Positions 16,243 through 25,319 of a stretch of DNA of 64,000 nt are shown in pieces. Location: positions 186,001-250,000 of the forward strand of contig NZ_JAMZEA010000012.1 in assembly GCF_024172125.1 (NCBI RefSeq). The letters run 5' to 3'. Below the pieces are notes generated by a model. That model saw nothing but the letters and a program-made list of their open reading frames with translations, had not been told where the DNA came from and ran no database searches. The position numbers and the translations under genes are program-made. Source of the stretch: Actinomadura rupiterrae (GTDB taxonomy: Bacteria; Actinomycetota; Actinomycetes; Streptosporangiales; Streptosporangiaceae). The first letter of the stretch is position 1. Every line of letters begins with the position of its first letter.

Positions 16243-17211
16243 TCAGTGGAGGACTCGGCCCAGGCGTTTGAGGTTGCGGATGACCGGGGTTGATTCGACG
16301 TGGGTGACGCCGGGGAGGGCGGCGACGCGGTCGGTGAGGTAGCGGTAGAGGTCGTGGGCGTCGCGGCAGAGGACGGTGGCGGAGAGGTTGGTGGCGCCGC
16401 TGGTCGCGGCGGCGAAGACGACCTCGGGGTGGGCGGCGAGGGCGCGTCCGGCGGCGTCCAGGCCGGACGGGGCGACCGTCATCCACAGGCGGGTGCTGTG
16501 GCTCAGGCCGACGAGCCGGAGGTCGAACTCGGCGTAGAAGTGCAGCGCGCCGAGCGAGCGCAGATGTTCGACGCGGCGCCGGACGGTGGACGGGGACCAG
16601 CCGGTCGCGGCGGCGAGGTCGGGGAGGGCGGTGCGGCCGTCGCGGGCCAGGACGTCCAGAAGGGGACGGTCGTCCGGACCGCAATGCGGGATGTTCGCGG
16701 GGTCGGCGGCGAACTCCCGTTGCGGACGCAGCGCCGCGACCTGCTCGGGTGTCAGGGCGTCCAGCAGGCGGATCGGGCTGGGCGAACCGTAGAAGACGTG
16801 CAGGACCGAGTACGCGGCGACGTCGACGATCCGGCTCGTCCGCGGGAGCTTTTCGAGCAGGAGCTGTTCGGCCTCGTCCGGGGTGGCGGCGCGCGTGATG
16901 CACTGCACCTCCGTCCCGCCCGAGGCGAGCTGGACCCAGGCCGTGTCGGGGCGGCGCGCGAGGGCCTCCGCCACGGATTCGGACGAACCGGGCGTGCAGC
17001 GGAGGCGGAGGATCCAGCGGCCGTGGGCGAGGTAGCCGGCGGGCGGGACGGCGACGACGCGGAGCAGGTCGGCCGAGCGGAGGCGGCGGTAGCGGCGCGC
17101 CACGGTCTGGTCGGACACGCCCAGCACCTCGGCGATCAGGTTGAAGGGCGCGCGGCCGTCGAGCTGCAGCGCGTGGATGAGCTGCCGGTCGATGTCGTCG
17201 ATATCCACCAT
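16243..17211 (-). CDS. Lrp/AsnC-family regulator, double-length
   Basis: 322 residues, twice the usual Lrp length. Two copies of the HTH-plus-RAM unit are visible: IDDIDRQLIHALQLDGRAPFNLIAEVLGVS at the start and DDRPLLDVLARDGRTALPDLAAATGWS near residue 175, each followed by an effector-binding alpha/beta region. Tandem AsnC proteins of this kind are common in actinomycetes. The gene is divergent from an MFS exporter and probably regulates it in response to an amino acid-like ligand; that is inference from arrangement. Confidence 0.9.
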   Translation of the reverse strand: MVDIDDIDRQLIHALQLDGRAPFNLIAEVLGVSDQTVARRYRRLRSADLLRVVAVPPAGYLAHGRWILRLRCTPGSSESVAEALARRPDTAWVQLASGGTEVQCITRAATPDEAEQLLLEKLPRTSRIVDVAAYSVLHVFYGSPSPIRLLDALTPEQVAALRPQREFAADPANIPHCGPDDRPLLDVLARDGRTALPDLAAATGWSPSTVRRRVEHLRSLGALHFYAEFDLRLVGLSHSTRLWMTVAPSGLDAAGRALAAHPEVVFAAATSGATNLSATVLCRDAHDLYRYLTDRVAALPGVTHVESTPVIRNLKRLGRVLH

Positions 17212-17321
17212 GACAGCTTAGAGAATGTCGAAATGCGTCCAGGATCGTGCTTCTGAGTCGTCGATCCGCCGTGGCTCGCCCGAGAGTCGTCGGCAGGTCA
17301 ACGACTCGGAAGGAGCCGGAC
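17212..17321. promoter_or_regulatory. divergent promoter region of Lrp regulator and MFS exporter
   Basis: The heptamer GAGTCGT occurs at about 17255 and 17284, and its complement ACGACTC at 17301-17307, giving an inverted pair GAGTCGT-N10-ACGACTC just before the MFS ribosome site AAGGAG. This is a plausible regulator site. Confidence 0.4.
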
Positions 17322-18809
17322 ATGGGCAGGTGGGGACCGCTGGCGGCGGTGTGCCTGGGCGCGTTCATGCTGCTGGTGGACGTGAACATCGTGACGGTGG
17401 CGCTGCCGGACATGGCGCGCGGGCTCGGCACGACATTCGGTGCATTGCAGTGGGTGATGGACATCTACGCGCTGACGCTCGCGGCGCTGCTGATGGGCGC
17501 GGGGACGCTCGCCGACCGGATCGGACGGCGGCGCCTGTACGTCAGCGGGCTCGTGACGTTCGCGGCGTCCTCGCTGGTGTGCGGGGCGAGCCCGGACGCG
17601 GCGACGCTCATCGCGGCGCGGGCGGTCCAGGGCGCGGGCGCGGCGGCGATGTTCGCGACGACGGTGGCGCTGATCGCCTCGTCCTACGAGGGACGCGAGC
17701 GGAGCGTGGCGTTCGGGGTGTGGGGCGCGGTGAGCGGCGCGGCGTCCGGGGTCGGGCCGATCCTCGGCGGACTGCTCACCCAGCACCTCGGCTGGCGGTG
17801 GATCTTCCTGGTGAACCTCCCGGTGAGCGCTGTCGCCATCGCCGTGACACTGCGCCACGTTCGTGAGACGCGGAGCCCGGCGGCCCACCGGCTGGACGTC
17901 CTGGGCCTCGTCCTGTTCGCGGTCGCGGCGGGCGCGCTCACCTTCGGCCTGACGCGGGGCGGGGTCGCGCTCTGGGCGTCGGTCGGGATTGCGGTCGTGT
18001 CGGGGGCGGGGTTCGTGGCCGTCCAGAGGCGGGCCGCTTACCCGACGCTCGACCTGGGGCTGTTCCGGCGGCCGGGGTTCGTCGGGGTGATGATCGGATC
18101 GCTGGCGATGTCGGGCGCGGCGTTCGCGACCCTGATCAACACGTCGCTGTGGCTGCGGTCGGTGCTCGGCTTGTCGCCGATGGAGGCCGGGCTGGTGATC
18201 TTGCCGCTGCCGGCGGTGTCCTTCGTCACCTCCTTGCTGGCCGGACGGTTGCTGCACGGCGTCACCCCGCGCTGGACGGTCGGCGGCGGGCTCGCGCTGA
18301 TCGGCGCGGGCGGGTTCGCGCAGGCCTTCCTGGACGCGGGATCGGACTGGACGGCGCTCGTCCCGGGCCTGGTCGTGACCGGAATCGGAGCCGGTCTCGC
18401 CCTGCCGAACGTGACGGCGGCGGCGGTCGCGGCCGTCCCGCCCGAACGCGGCGGGATGGCATCGGGCGCGGTCGGCGCGTTGCGGCAACTCGGCTACGCC
18501 CTCGGCGTCGCGGTGCTCGGCGCGGTCTTCCGCTCGGCCGTGCCCGGCGACCCGGCCGCCTCGCACGACGCGTCCGGGTTCGCGTCCGGCCTGTCCGCCG
18601 CCTACGCGACGGCGGGAACACTGGCGCTACTGGCCGCCGCTGCCGTGCTCCTACTCGTCCGCCGCTCCGCCCCGCCCCAGCAGGACGCCCCGTCCGACCA
18701 GAAGGCCCCGTCCCGGCAGGACGCCCCGTCCCGGCGAGCCTCCGCGCCCGACCGAGGCCAGCCGTCCCCGGACCCGACCTCGCCCACGGCTTCGACCCGC
18801 TCCTCATAA
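17322..18809 (+). CDS. MFS drug exporter, DHA2 (14-helix) family
   Basis: 495 residues from the ATG at 17322, preceded by AAGGAG. About 14 hydrophobic helices are seen. The family motifs are clear: LADRIGRRRLYVSGL (motif A, loop 2-3), motif C-like GAVSGAASGVGPILGGLLTQHLGWRW near residue 150, and an N-terminal LLVDVNIVTVALPDM (motif D1). Such proteins export drugs or peptide-like compounds with protons. After the last helix comes a 45-residue disordered tail of repeated QDAPS/DAPSR units, which is unusual but fits the local taste for low-complexity tails. Divergent from the Lrp regulator. Confidence 0.92.
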   Translation: MGRWGPLAAVCLGAFMLLVDVNIVTVALPDMARGLGTTFGALQWVMDIYALTLAALLMGAGTLADRIGRRRLYVSGLVTFAASSLVCGASPDAATLIAARAVQGAGAAAMFATTVALIASSYEGRERSVAFGVWGAVSGAASGVGPILGGLLTQHLGWRWIFLVNLPVSAVAIAVTLRHVRETRSPAAHRLDVLGLVLFAVAAGALTFGLTRGGVALWASVGIAVVSGAGFVAVQRRAAYPTLDLGLFRRPGFVGVMIGSLAMSGAAFATLINTSLWLRSVLGLSPMEAGLVILPLPAVSFVTSLLAGRLLHGVTPRWTVGGGLALIGAGGFAQAFLDAGSDWTALVPGLVVTGIGAGLALPNVTAAAVAAVPPERGGMASGAVGALRQLGYALGVAVLGAVFRSAVPGDPAASHDASGFASGLSAAYATAGTLALLAAAAVLLLVRRSAPPQQDAPSDQKAPSRQDAPSRRASAPDRGQPSPDPTSPTASTRSS

Positions 18810-19011
18810 AGGACGCGTCCTCAGCTTCGGCCGCAATCGCGGAACCTGCCGGAGAAGCTTCGGCCCCGGCCACCGAGCCGACCAGAGGACCGGCCACGGG
18901 TCCTGCGACGGGACCGGCTCCGTCCATTCCCGCCCGCCCCAGTTCCGGCACCGGCCTTGCGCCGACAGCCAGGTCCCAGGCGGGATCACAGTGGGACGTG
19001 GGCCGGGGGCG
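18810..19011. other. low-complexity intergenic region
   Basis: The 202 bases between convergent genes are GC-rich. A second reading frame continues the Ala/Pro/Ser-rich style of the exporter tail for about 70 codons, which may mean that the tail was once longer and has been shortened by a frameshift. No independent gene is supported. Confidence 0.3.
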
Positions 19012-19575
19012 TCAGCGGACCACCTCGTAGCGGTGCAGGACGACGCCCTCGTCGAAGGTGCGGGTCTCGATCAGACGCAGGTTCAGCCGCTCGTCCAGTC
19101 CGGGGAACAGCGAGGTGCCCCCGCCGAGGACGACCGGGTGGACGGCGATCCGCAGCTCGTCGAGCAGGCCGAGGCTGGCCAGCGAGGACGCGGCCCGCGC
19201 GCCGCCCATGAGGAGGAGCCCCTTGCCGGGCTCCTCCTTCAGCGCGCGGATCTCCGTGTCCAGGTCGTCCCCGATGACCTTCTCGGCCCATTCGTCCTTC
19301 TGCAGGGTCCGGGAGATGACCATCTTGCGGGACCGGCGCCAGATCGGCGCGTACCGGACGACGTGCGGGTGGTCGGTCCTGGACTCGGCGTCCGGCCACC
19401 AGGCGGCCATCATCTCCCAGGTCACGCGGCCGTAGAGGGTGATGTCGTTCTCCTCGCCGAGGTCGAACGAGTAGTCCGACAGCTCCGGACCCATGACCGG
19501 CCAGTCGAACTCGCCCTGCGGGCCCTTGGTGTAGCCGTCGGCGGTGGTGTGGATGAAGTAGGACAGCTTGCGCAT
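19012..19575 (-). CDS. dihydrofolate reductase-like (RibD C-terminal domain) protein
   Basis: 187 residues from the ATG at 19575 (GAGGAG upstream). It has the RibD-C/DHFR fold signature: an N-terminal LSYFIHTTADGYTKGPQGEFDW strand, ITLYGRVTWEMMAAWWP, LLMGGARAASSLASLGLLDELRIAVHPVVLGGGTSLFPGL, and a final RTFDEGVVLHRYEV strand. Such YwjB/YyaP-like reductases are NADPH-binding proteins of unknown substrate; they are not true DHFRs. Confidence 0.9.
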   Translation of the reverse strand: MRKLSYFIHTTADGYTKGPQGEFDWPVMGPELSDYSFDLGEENDITLYGRVTWEMMAAWWPDAESRTDHPHVVRYAPIWRRSRKMVISRTLQKDEWAEKVIGDDLDTEIRALKEEPGKGLLLMGGARAASSLASLGLLDELRIAVHPVVLGGGTSLFPGLDERLNLRLIETRTFDEGVVLHRYEVVR

Positions 19576-19658
19576 CTCGTGCTCCTCGTCTCGGGTGCTT
19601 CCACCCATGAGTCGGAGCGGGCCGGGGCTCCTCTACATCCCGCCGGAAATTTTCCGGA

Positions 19659-20300
19659 TCAATCTTTCCGGCCGGTCGCGGCGATGGTCACGCCGAGTCC
19701 GATCATCATCAGGCCGCCGGTGCCGCCGACCATCGCCAGCCGCCGCGGCGACCGCGCGAACCAGCTGCGCGCACCCGCCGCGAGCACGCCCCACATGCTG
19801 TCGAACAGCAGCGCGATCAGGCAGAAGACCACGCCGAACAGCGCCATCTGCATCGGGACGTGCCCGGCGCCCCGGTCCACGAACTGCGGGAGGACGGCCG
19901 CGAAGAACACGCTTGTCTTGGGGTTGGTCACGCCGACGATCAGCCCCTGCCAGAAGGCGCGCCGCCCGCCGCCGTCCGTCCCGCCGCTCTGACCGAGCGC
20001 CTCGGTCAGCTTCCGCCGATGCCGGAGCGCCTGGACGCCCAGGTAGACCAGGTAAACCGCGCCGACCAGCTTGATCGCGGTGAACAGCACCGCGGACTCG
20101 GCGACCAGCGAACCGACGCCCAGCGCGACCGCCGCGGCGAGCAGCAACGCGCCCGTCTCATTGCCGAGCACGCTGGTCAGGGCCGTCCGCCGGCCGTGCG
20201 CGAGCGCCCGCCCCACAACGAACAGCACCGACGGCCCCGGCACGAGGATGATCACAGTGGCCATCGCACAGAAGGCCAGCAAACGTTCGGGTGACACCAT
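19659..20300 (-). CDS. LysE/RhtB-family exporter, leaderless
   Basis: 213 residues with six hydrophobic segments. The first helix carries VIILVPGPSVLFVVGRALAHG, and GVTNPKTSVFFAAVLPQFVD near residue 130 is the other conserved block of the LysE/RhtB amino-acid exporters. The exported compound is unknown. The ATG at 20300 has no Shine-Dalgarno; TAATCT lies six bases upstream, a leaderless-type promoter. The region before it is the large 14-bp repeat array. Confidence 0.9.
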   Translation of the reverse strand: MVSPERLLAFCAMATVIILVPGPSVLFVVGRALAHGRRTALTSVLGNETGALLLAAAVALGVGSLVAESAVLFTAIKLVGAVYLVYLGVQALRHRRKLTEALGQSGGTDGGGRRAFWQGLIVGVTNPKTSVFFAAVLPQFVDRGAGHVPMQMALFGVVFCLIALLFDSMWGVLAAGARSWFARSPRRLAMVGGTGGLMMIGLGVTIAATGRKD

Positions 20301-20541
20301 GCCGGGAGATTACGTCCCACCCGAATCCCCAGACCACCAAGTTTCGCCCCCTGAGACACCCCCACCCAGCCCCCGCGACACACCACCGCCACACCGCCTC
20401 AAAACGCCCCGTCCCGCCAGCCGCCCCGCCCCGCCCCCACCAGCGCCGCCACCACCCAGGAGCCGCAGCCAGTCACACCGCAGCACTCACGCCGCAAATC
20501 TCGCGTCCGGACACATCGCAAGGCCCATGCCGGGACCGCAC
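20301..20541. other. G-poor, repeat-bordering non-coding region
   Basis: The first 160 bases are strongly C-rich on the plus strand, with few G (so G-rich in the direction of LysE transcription). No gene is supported; reading frames here are long only because of base composition. It leads into the 14-bp array. Confidence 0.4.
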
Positions 20542-21075
20542 CGTCCCGGCAAGCCCGTCGCAACGGCCACGTCGATACGGCACCGTTGCGACGGTCACGT
20601 ATCAACGGTGGCGTGTCAACGCTCACGTCGCTACGACACCGTCACGACGGCCGCGTCACGACAGCCACGTCGCCACGCGCTCGCGCCACGACGGCTGCGC
20701 TGCAACGGGCACGTCACCACCGTCCCCCTCCTGCTGCCACGCCGCACCGTCCACGTCGCTACGGTCACGTCGACACGGCAGCGTCGCGACGGACACGTAT
20801 CAACGCTTACGTCGCGACCGCTACGTCGCCACAGTCGCGTCACGACGGATGCGTCACGACGAGCACCCTCATGCTGTGCGCGTCGCATCGCCCGCGTCGC
20901 CCACGGTCAGTCGACACAGCAGCGTTGCGACGGTCACGTCGCGACGGTGGCGTGTCGACGCTTGCGTCGCTACGGCAGCGTTGTGACGGTCGCGTCACGA
21001 CGGTTATGTCGCAACGTCCGCGACGCGACGTCCGGACGTAACGGTTGCGTCGATACGGGGGCGTTGCGACGGAGC
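20542..21075. repeat. array of degenerate 14-bp palindromic tandem repeats
   Basis: About 35 units follow one another with a period of 14 bases, with a few slips. The consensus is about CGTCGCGACGGTCA, in which CGTCGCGACG is itself a perfect palindrome and the last four bases vary (GTCA, GTGG, GCAG, GCTA). Early units start at 20542, 20556, 20570, 20584 and so on; the last is near 21062. The period is not a multiple of three and all frames are protein-unlike, so it is not a gene. It lies between the 3' end of the deacetylase-like gene and the leaderless start of the LysE exporter. Confidence 0.85.
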
Positions 21076-21099
21076 TGTTGGGGCGGGGCGGGTCGGCGG

Positions 21100-22290
21100 T
21101 TAGTGGGCGGGAGCGGCGATGGTGGTGGAGCCGGCGCCGGGCCAGCCGGTAGACGGTTCTTCGCCTACGTCGAGTTTGCGGAGCTGGGCGAGGACGCGCG
21201 GGTCCTGGGCGTCCAGCCAGTCGACGAGGGTGCGGAAGGAGACGCATCTGGTCTGCGGGCGTCGGCAGATGCTTCGCATGAAGTCCTCGACGGCGCTCAT
21301 GTAGACGCCGCCGTTCCAGTCCTCCAGGTGGTTCCCGACGATGAAGGGGGCGCGGTTGCCGTTGTAGGCGCGGTCGAACCCGTGGAGCAGGCCGTCCCGG
21401 ACCTGCCGTCCCCAGTAGGGGCGCCGCGACGGATCGCCCTGGTAGCCGCGGGACTGGTTGGCGAGGAAGTTGTAGTCCATCGACAGGACTTCGAAGTTGC
21501 GCCCCGGGAAGGGGACGGCCTGGAGCGGCAGCTCCCACATGCCGTCCGACTTGTGCGGCCAGACCTGCGTGCCCGTGCCGCTGGAGTCGTAGCGGAACCC
21601 CATGGTCCGGGCGGCCTTCCGCATCGCGGAACCGCCTTCCAAGCAGGGCGTCCGGCCGCCGATCAGTTCCTTGTCGTAGTCGAACGGCAGCGGCGGCTCG
21701 TTCGTCCAGCCCGTGGTAGTGCGCCAGTTCCGGACGAACCACTTCGCCTGCGTGATCTCCGAGCGCCACTGCGACGGCGACCAGGACCCGACGCCGCCCG
21801 GACCGCAGAAGTGCCCGTTGAAGTGCGTGCCGATCTCGTTGCCGTCCTGGTACGCGCCGCGCACCTGCCGCAGCGTCCGCAGCACGCTCTTGTCGCTCAG
21901 CCAGGGGATCGCGGACGATCCGCGCGGGTGGCCGGGCGGACGGTACAGGTTCGACTTGGACTTCGGCAGGAGGTAGAGCCCGGTGAGGAAGAAGGTCTGG
22001 GTCGCCCCGACTTCCTTGCCGACGGCCCGGAAGTGCGAGAACAGCTGGTTGTCGTCTTCGCCCGCTCCGTCCCAGGAGAACACGACGAACTGCGGCGGCT
22101 TCTCTCCCGGACGTAGGCGCTGCGCCTTGACGACCGGGGGCGCGCCCTGCCCGGACGCTCCGTCCCGCGCGTCAGGGCCGGCCGCCGCCATGGGCGCGGA
22201 CGGACGGTCCGAGGACGACCCGATCCACCACCAGCCGATCCCGCCGACCGTCACGGCCGCAACGGCGGCGGCCAGCCCCTTCTTCGTCAC
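21100..22290 (-). CDS. secreted polysaccharide deacetylase-like protein
   Basis: About 396 residues from a GTG at 22290 (a second GTG at 22293 is equally possible). The N-terminus has two Lys followed by a hydrophobic stretch, AAAVAAVTVGGIGWWWIG, a signal peptide or anchor. After a linker, QFVVFSWDGAGED resembles the first NodB motif (TFDDG) in altered form, followed by EIGTHFNGHFCGPGG, like the H-x(3)-H metal-binding motif, and FRYDSSG further on. It is thus a divergent carbohydrate esterase 4 protein working outside the membrane on cell-wall or polysaccharide. The changed motif 1 leaves activity open. Confidence 0.75.
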   Translation of the reverse strand: MTKKGLAAAVAAVTVGGIGWWWIGSSSDRPSAPMAAAGPDARDGASGQGAPPVVKAQRLRPGEKPPQFVVFSWDGAGEDDNQLFSHFRAVGKEVGATQTFFLTGLYLLPKSKSNLYRPPGHPRGSSAIPWLSDKSVLRTLRQVRGAYQDGNEIGTHFNGHFCGPGGVGSWSPSQWRSEITQAKWFVRNWRTTTGWTNEPPLPFDYDKELIGGRTPCLEGGSAMRKAARTMGFRYDSSGTGTQVWPHKSDGMWELPLQAVPFPGRNFEVLSMDYNFLANQSRGYQGDPSRRPYWGRQVRDGLLHGFDRAYNGNRAPFIVGNHLEDWNGGVYMSAVEDFMRSICRRPQTRCVSFRTLVDWLDAQDPRVLAQLRKLDVGEEPSTGWPGAGSTTIAAPAH

Positions 22291-23529
22291 CACACCCCCA
22301 AACCTGGGGGACGCGCCCGCGCCTCCCGCGACACCCGGCCGACGCCGACCGCTTCCGTGCCGCGAATTGACCGCCCCTTGCCCGGCTTCGAGCCCCACGG
22401 GCAGCGGACGGCCCATCCCGCACTCCAGCGAACCCGCCCTCCGCCCGCCAGCCCGCACCACGCCGCACTGCGTCCCACAAAGGCTGCTGGACTGGGCGGT
22501 CCCGCACCGCCGAACGGACCGCTGTGGCGACGATGCCGCAGCCGGCGAACAGCCGCGCGCGGGGCCCGTCCAGCTCCGCGCAGCCCAGCGCAGCACAGCA
22601 CAGCGCGATGCCAGCAGACGTCGGACGGGCCAGCTCACACACGTCGGACGAGCCGTCCCCCACATCCCGGGACGGGCGTCTCGCATCGCCGGACGGGCCG
22701 TCCCGCAAACGTCGAAGGGGCTGGCCCGCACACTTCGGACTGGCCGTCTCACACATCTTGGGAGGCGCCGTCCCGCAAACTGCGGACGGGCCATCCTGCG
22801 AACGTCGAACGGGACGTCCCACATACGCCCGACCGCCCGCCCCGCCGAGCAACGGCGCGGACCATATGGGCAGCGCCGGACCGCCCCGCCGACCGCGGTC
22901 CCGCTGCGCAGGCAACCCAACGGCAGACGATCCGGGCGAACAGCATCCGGACCGTGCGGCGCGACCAACAATCGCGGTCCGCACCGACCTGTCAGGGCTC
23001 GCGGGCCTGCCGGCAACAAGCGCTCCTGCGAAACTTTCCACCAAGCACAGCCCGTCCGTCCGGCTCTGCGGACGGGCCAGCGCCAGCCGGTCCGTGCAGA
23101 CCGTCCGACAACCTCGCGGGCCGTCCGGTCGGCACCGCGGACGATCCAGCGAGACGGACCGGATGGTCAGCGCTCGGATGGCCGGGCCGCGCGGGCCGGG
23201 CCAGCAGCTCACGAGTGGCGGACGGCGCACGACCAGGCGGACCGCGCGCGGTCGGTCTGGTCGGCGCTGCGAACCGTTCAGTGACAGGCGGACCGGGCAC
23301 GCAGCGCTCGGATTGGACAGGCGGCGCGCGCGAGCCGGGTTGGCAGCACACGATCGGCGGACGGCGCACGGACCGTGCAGGAAGGTAGCGCGGTCCGTGC
23401 GGGTAGGGAGCATTCGGTTGGGTGCGGAAGGGCGTCCAGTGGAGGGCAGGTCTCGCCGAAACGGAGACGGGTCGTCGGGTCCTCCGGGGGCGGGCCGGGA
23501 GGAGGGCGGGTCGTTCGGGAGGCGGTGGG
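22291..23529. repeat. non-coding region with 23-bp and longer degenerate repeats
   Basis: This 1.2-kb stretch between the deacetylase-like gene and an MFS gene holds nine tandem units of about 23 bases at 22618-22824; each carries a GGACGGGCCGTCCC-like near-palindrome. Further right, two copies of an approximately 70-base segment starting CAGCGCTCGGAT (near 23171 and 23301) can be aligned by eye. Long reading frames on both strands are compositional and show no protein-like features, start signals or ribosome sites. Confidence 0.75.
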
Positions 23530-24744
23530 TTAGGCGGGTTGGGTTTGGGGGTCGGCGGGGGCGGGGTCGGCGGCGATGGGGGTGGAGGTGGTGTTGCGGG
23601 AATCGGTGCGGCGTTCCAGGAGGCCGGATGCGACGACGAAGAGGAAGCCGCCGATGCCGAGGAGGCCGCCGACCCAGCTGGACGAGGTGTAGCCGAACCC
23701 CGCGTCGATCGTGAGGCCGGCGAGGAACGGGCCGATCGTGTTGCCGAGGTTGAAGGCGGCGATGTTGGCTGCGGACGCGAGCGTCGGCGCGCCCTTCGCG
23801 ACGTTCAGGACGCGGAGCTGGAGCGGCGCGACGGTGGAGAATCCGGCCGCGCCGAGCACAGTGATCCCGATCACGAGCGTGACCTTGTTGTGCGCCGCGG
23901 GGAGGAACAGGAAGGTCATCGCGGCGGTCGCGCCGATCGTCGCGTACAGGGCGGGGACGAGGGCGCGGTCGGCGAACCGTCCGCCCACCAGGTTGCCCGC
24001 GAACACGCCGACGCCGAAGAGGATCATGACGATCGGGACCGCGCCCTCGCCGAAACCCGCGACGTCCGTCATCGTGGCCGAGATGTAGGTGTAGACGGTG
24101 AACACCGGGGCCCAGCCGAGCACGGCCATGCCGAGCGCGAGCCAGACCTGCGGGTTGCGGAAGGCGCCCAGCTCCTGGCGCAGTCCGCCCTCGGGACGGG
24201 CCGTCTTGGGGACGAGCGCGGCGACCCCGGCGAGCGCGATCACGCCGATGAGGGAGATCGCCCAGAACGTGGCGCGCCAGCCGAACTGCTGTCCGAGCCA
24301 CGCGCCGGCGGGGACGCCGAGGACGTTGGCGATGGTGAGTCCGCTGAACATCAGCGCGATCGCGCCGGCCCGCTTCTCGGGCTTGACCAGGTCGGCGGCG
24401 ACGACGGCCCCGACGCCGAAGTAGGCGCCGTGCGAGAACGCGGCGAGGATCCGTCCGGCCATGAGGACGCCGTAGGTCGGCGCGAGCGCCGAGAGCAGGT
24501 TCCCGGCGATGAACAGGCCCATCAGCGTGAGCAGCATGCCCTTGCGCGGGAGCCGCGCGCCGAGCGCGGTGAGCAGCGGCGCGCCGACGACGACGCCGAA
24601 CGCGTAACCGGAGACCAGCAGGGCGGCCGTGGGGATCGAGGTGTGGAAGTCGCGGGCGAGGTCCGGCAGCAGCCCGTTGGGGACGAACTCGGTGGTGCCG
24701 ATGCCGAAGGCGCTGATGGCCAGGGCCAGCAGGGCGAGAGGCAT
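23530..24744 (-). CDS. MFS exporter, DHA1 (12-helix) family, AraJ/CmlR-like
   Basis: 404 residues, 12 hydrophobic segments. Helix 1 is LALAISAFGIGTTEFVPNGLLP, typical of the sugar-efflux/chloramphenicol-resistance branch, followed by LGARLPRKGMLLTLMGLF (motif A-like) and ANVLGVPAGAWLGQQFGWRATFW. It likely exports a small drug or sugar with protons. The ATG has GGAAGG upstream. It is divergent from a MarR regulator, with a perfect inverted repeat between them, so it is probably repressed by that protein until an inducer binds. Confidence 0.92.
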   Translation of the reverse strand: MPLALLALAISAFGIGTTEFVPNGLLPDLARDFHTSIPTAALLVSGYAFGVVVGAPLLTALGARLPRKGMLLTLMGLFIAGNLLSALAPTYGVLMAGRILAAFSHGAYFGVGAVVAADLVKPEKRAGAIALMFSGLTIANVLGVPAGAWLGQQFGWRATFWAISLIGVIALAGVAALVPKTARPEGGLRQELGAFRNPQVWLALGMAVLGWAPVFTVYTYISATMTDVAGFGEGAVPIVMILFGVGVFAGNLVGGRFADRALVPALYATIGATAAMTFLFLPAAHNKVTLVIGITVLGAAGFSTVAPLQLRVLNVAKGAPTLASAANIAAFNLGNTIGPFLAGLTIDAGFGYTSSSWVGGLLGIGGFLFVVASGLLERRTDSRNTTSTPIAADPAPADPQTQPA

Positions 24745-24814
24745 GGGGATCCTTCCGGTTAGGATGGTTGGCGTGCGCGGGTAACAAGCGGAAGCATTAG
24801 TTGCACGCGCTGGT

Positions 24815-24849
24815 TACTTGCATGCGCCGACTATATGCGTATGCAAGTA
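24815..24849. promoter_or_regulatory. MarR-type operator between divergent genes
   Basis: TACTTGCAT (24815-24823) and ATGCAAGTA (24841-24849) form a perfect 9-base inverted repeat with 17 bases between, and TATATGCGTATGC fills part of the spacer and may be a -10 region. Position between the MFS and MarR genes suits control of both. Confidence 0.65.
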
Positions 24850-24878
24850 GCGCGGGTCAACCGTGGAAGGGGTGAGCC

Positions 24879-25319
24879 ATGTCACGCGACGACGAGGCCA
24901 GGGCCGGAGGCTGGCGGACGCTGGCCGCGCTGCACGCCCGCATCGAGGACGAGATCGAGCGCGCCCTCCAGCGCGAGCACGGCCTCGCGGTCAACGAGTT
25001 CTGCGCCCTGCACCACCTGTCCAAGCCGGACACGCCGAGCGTCCGCATGCAGCAGCTCGCCGACGTCCTCGTCCTCAGCCAGAGCGCCACCACCCGGCTG
25101 GTCGCCCGCCTGGAGGAGCGCGGGCTCGTCCAGCGCGTCCTCTCCCCCGAGGACCGCCGCGGCATCTGCGCCCAGGCCACCGACGAGGGCCGCGCCCTCA
25201 TGCACCGCGCCACCCCGACCCACAACACCGCCCTGGACGCCGCCCTCGCCGGCGCCGCCGACCTCCCCGAACTCAAACCCCTCGTCCAGGCCATCGAACT
25301 CATCGGCGCCAAGGCCTGA
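24879..25319 (+). CDS. MarR-family transcriptional regulator
   Basis: 146 residues, ATG at 24879 with GGAAGGGG upstream. The winged helix is clear: VRMQQLADVLVLSQSATTRLVARLEERGLVQRVLSPEDRRGICAQATDEG, with the DRR of the wing conserved across MarR proteins. The N- and C-terminal helices would form the dimer interface. It is divergent from the MFS exporter gene and should repress it through the inverted repeat at 24815-24849. Confidence 0.93.
   Translation: MSRDDEARAGGWRTLAALHARIEDEIERALQREHGLAVNEFCALHHLSKPDTPSVRMQQLADVLVLSQSATTRLVARLEERGLVQRVLSPEDRRGICAQATDEGRALMHRATPTHNTALDAALAGAADLPELKPLVQAIELIGAKA

Noticed and set aside
20071..22116. A plus-strand frame of 681 codons through the 14-bp array and antisense to the deacetylase-like gene
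   Set aside because: Its sequence follows the repeat phase and base composition, has no ribosome site or domain, and overlaps well-supported genes on the other strand.
22172..24787. An 871-codon minus-strand frame over the MFS gene and the 23-bp array
   Set aside because: Shifted-frame shadow of the exporter fused to repeat sequence.
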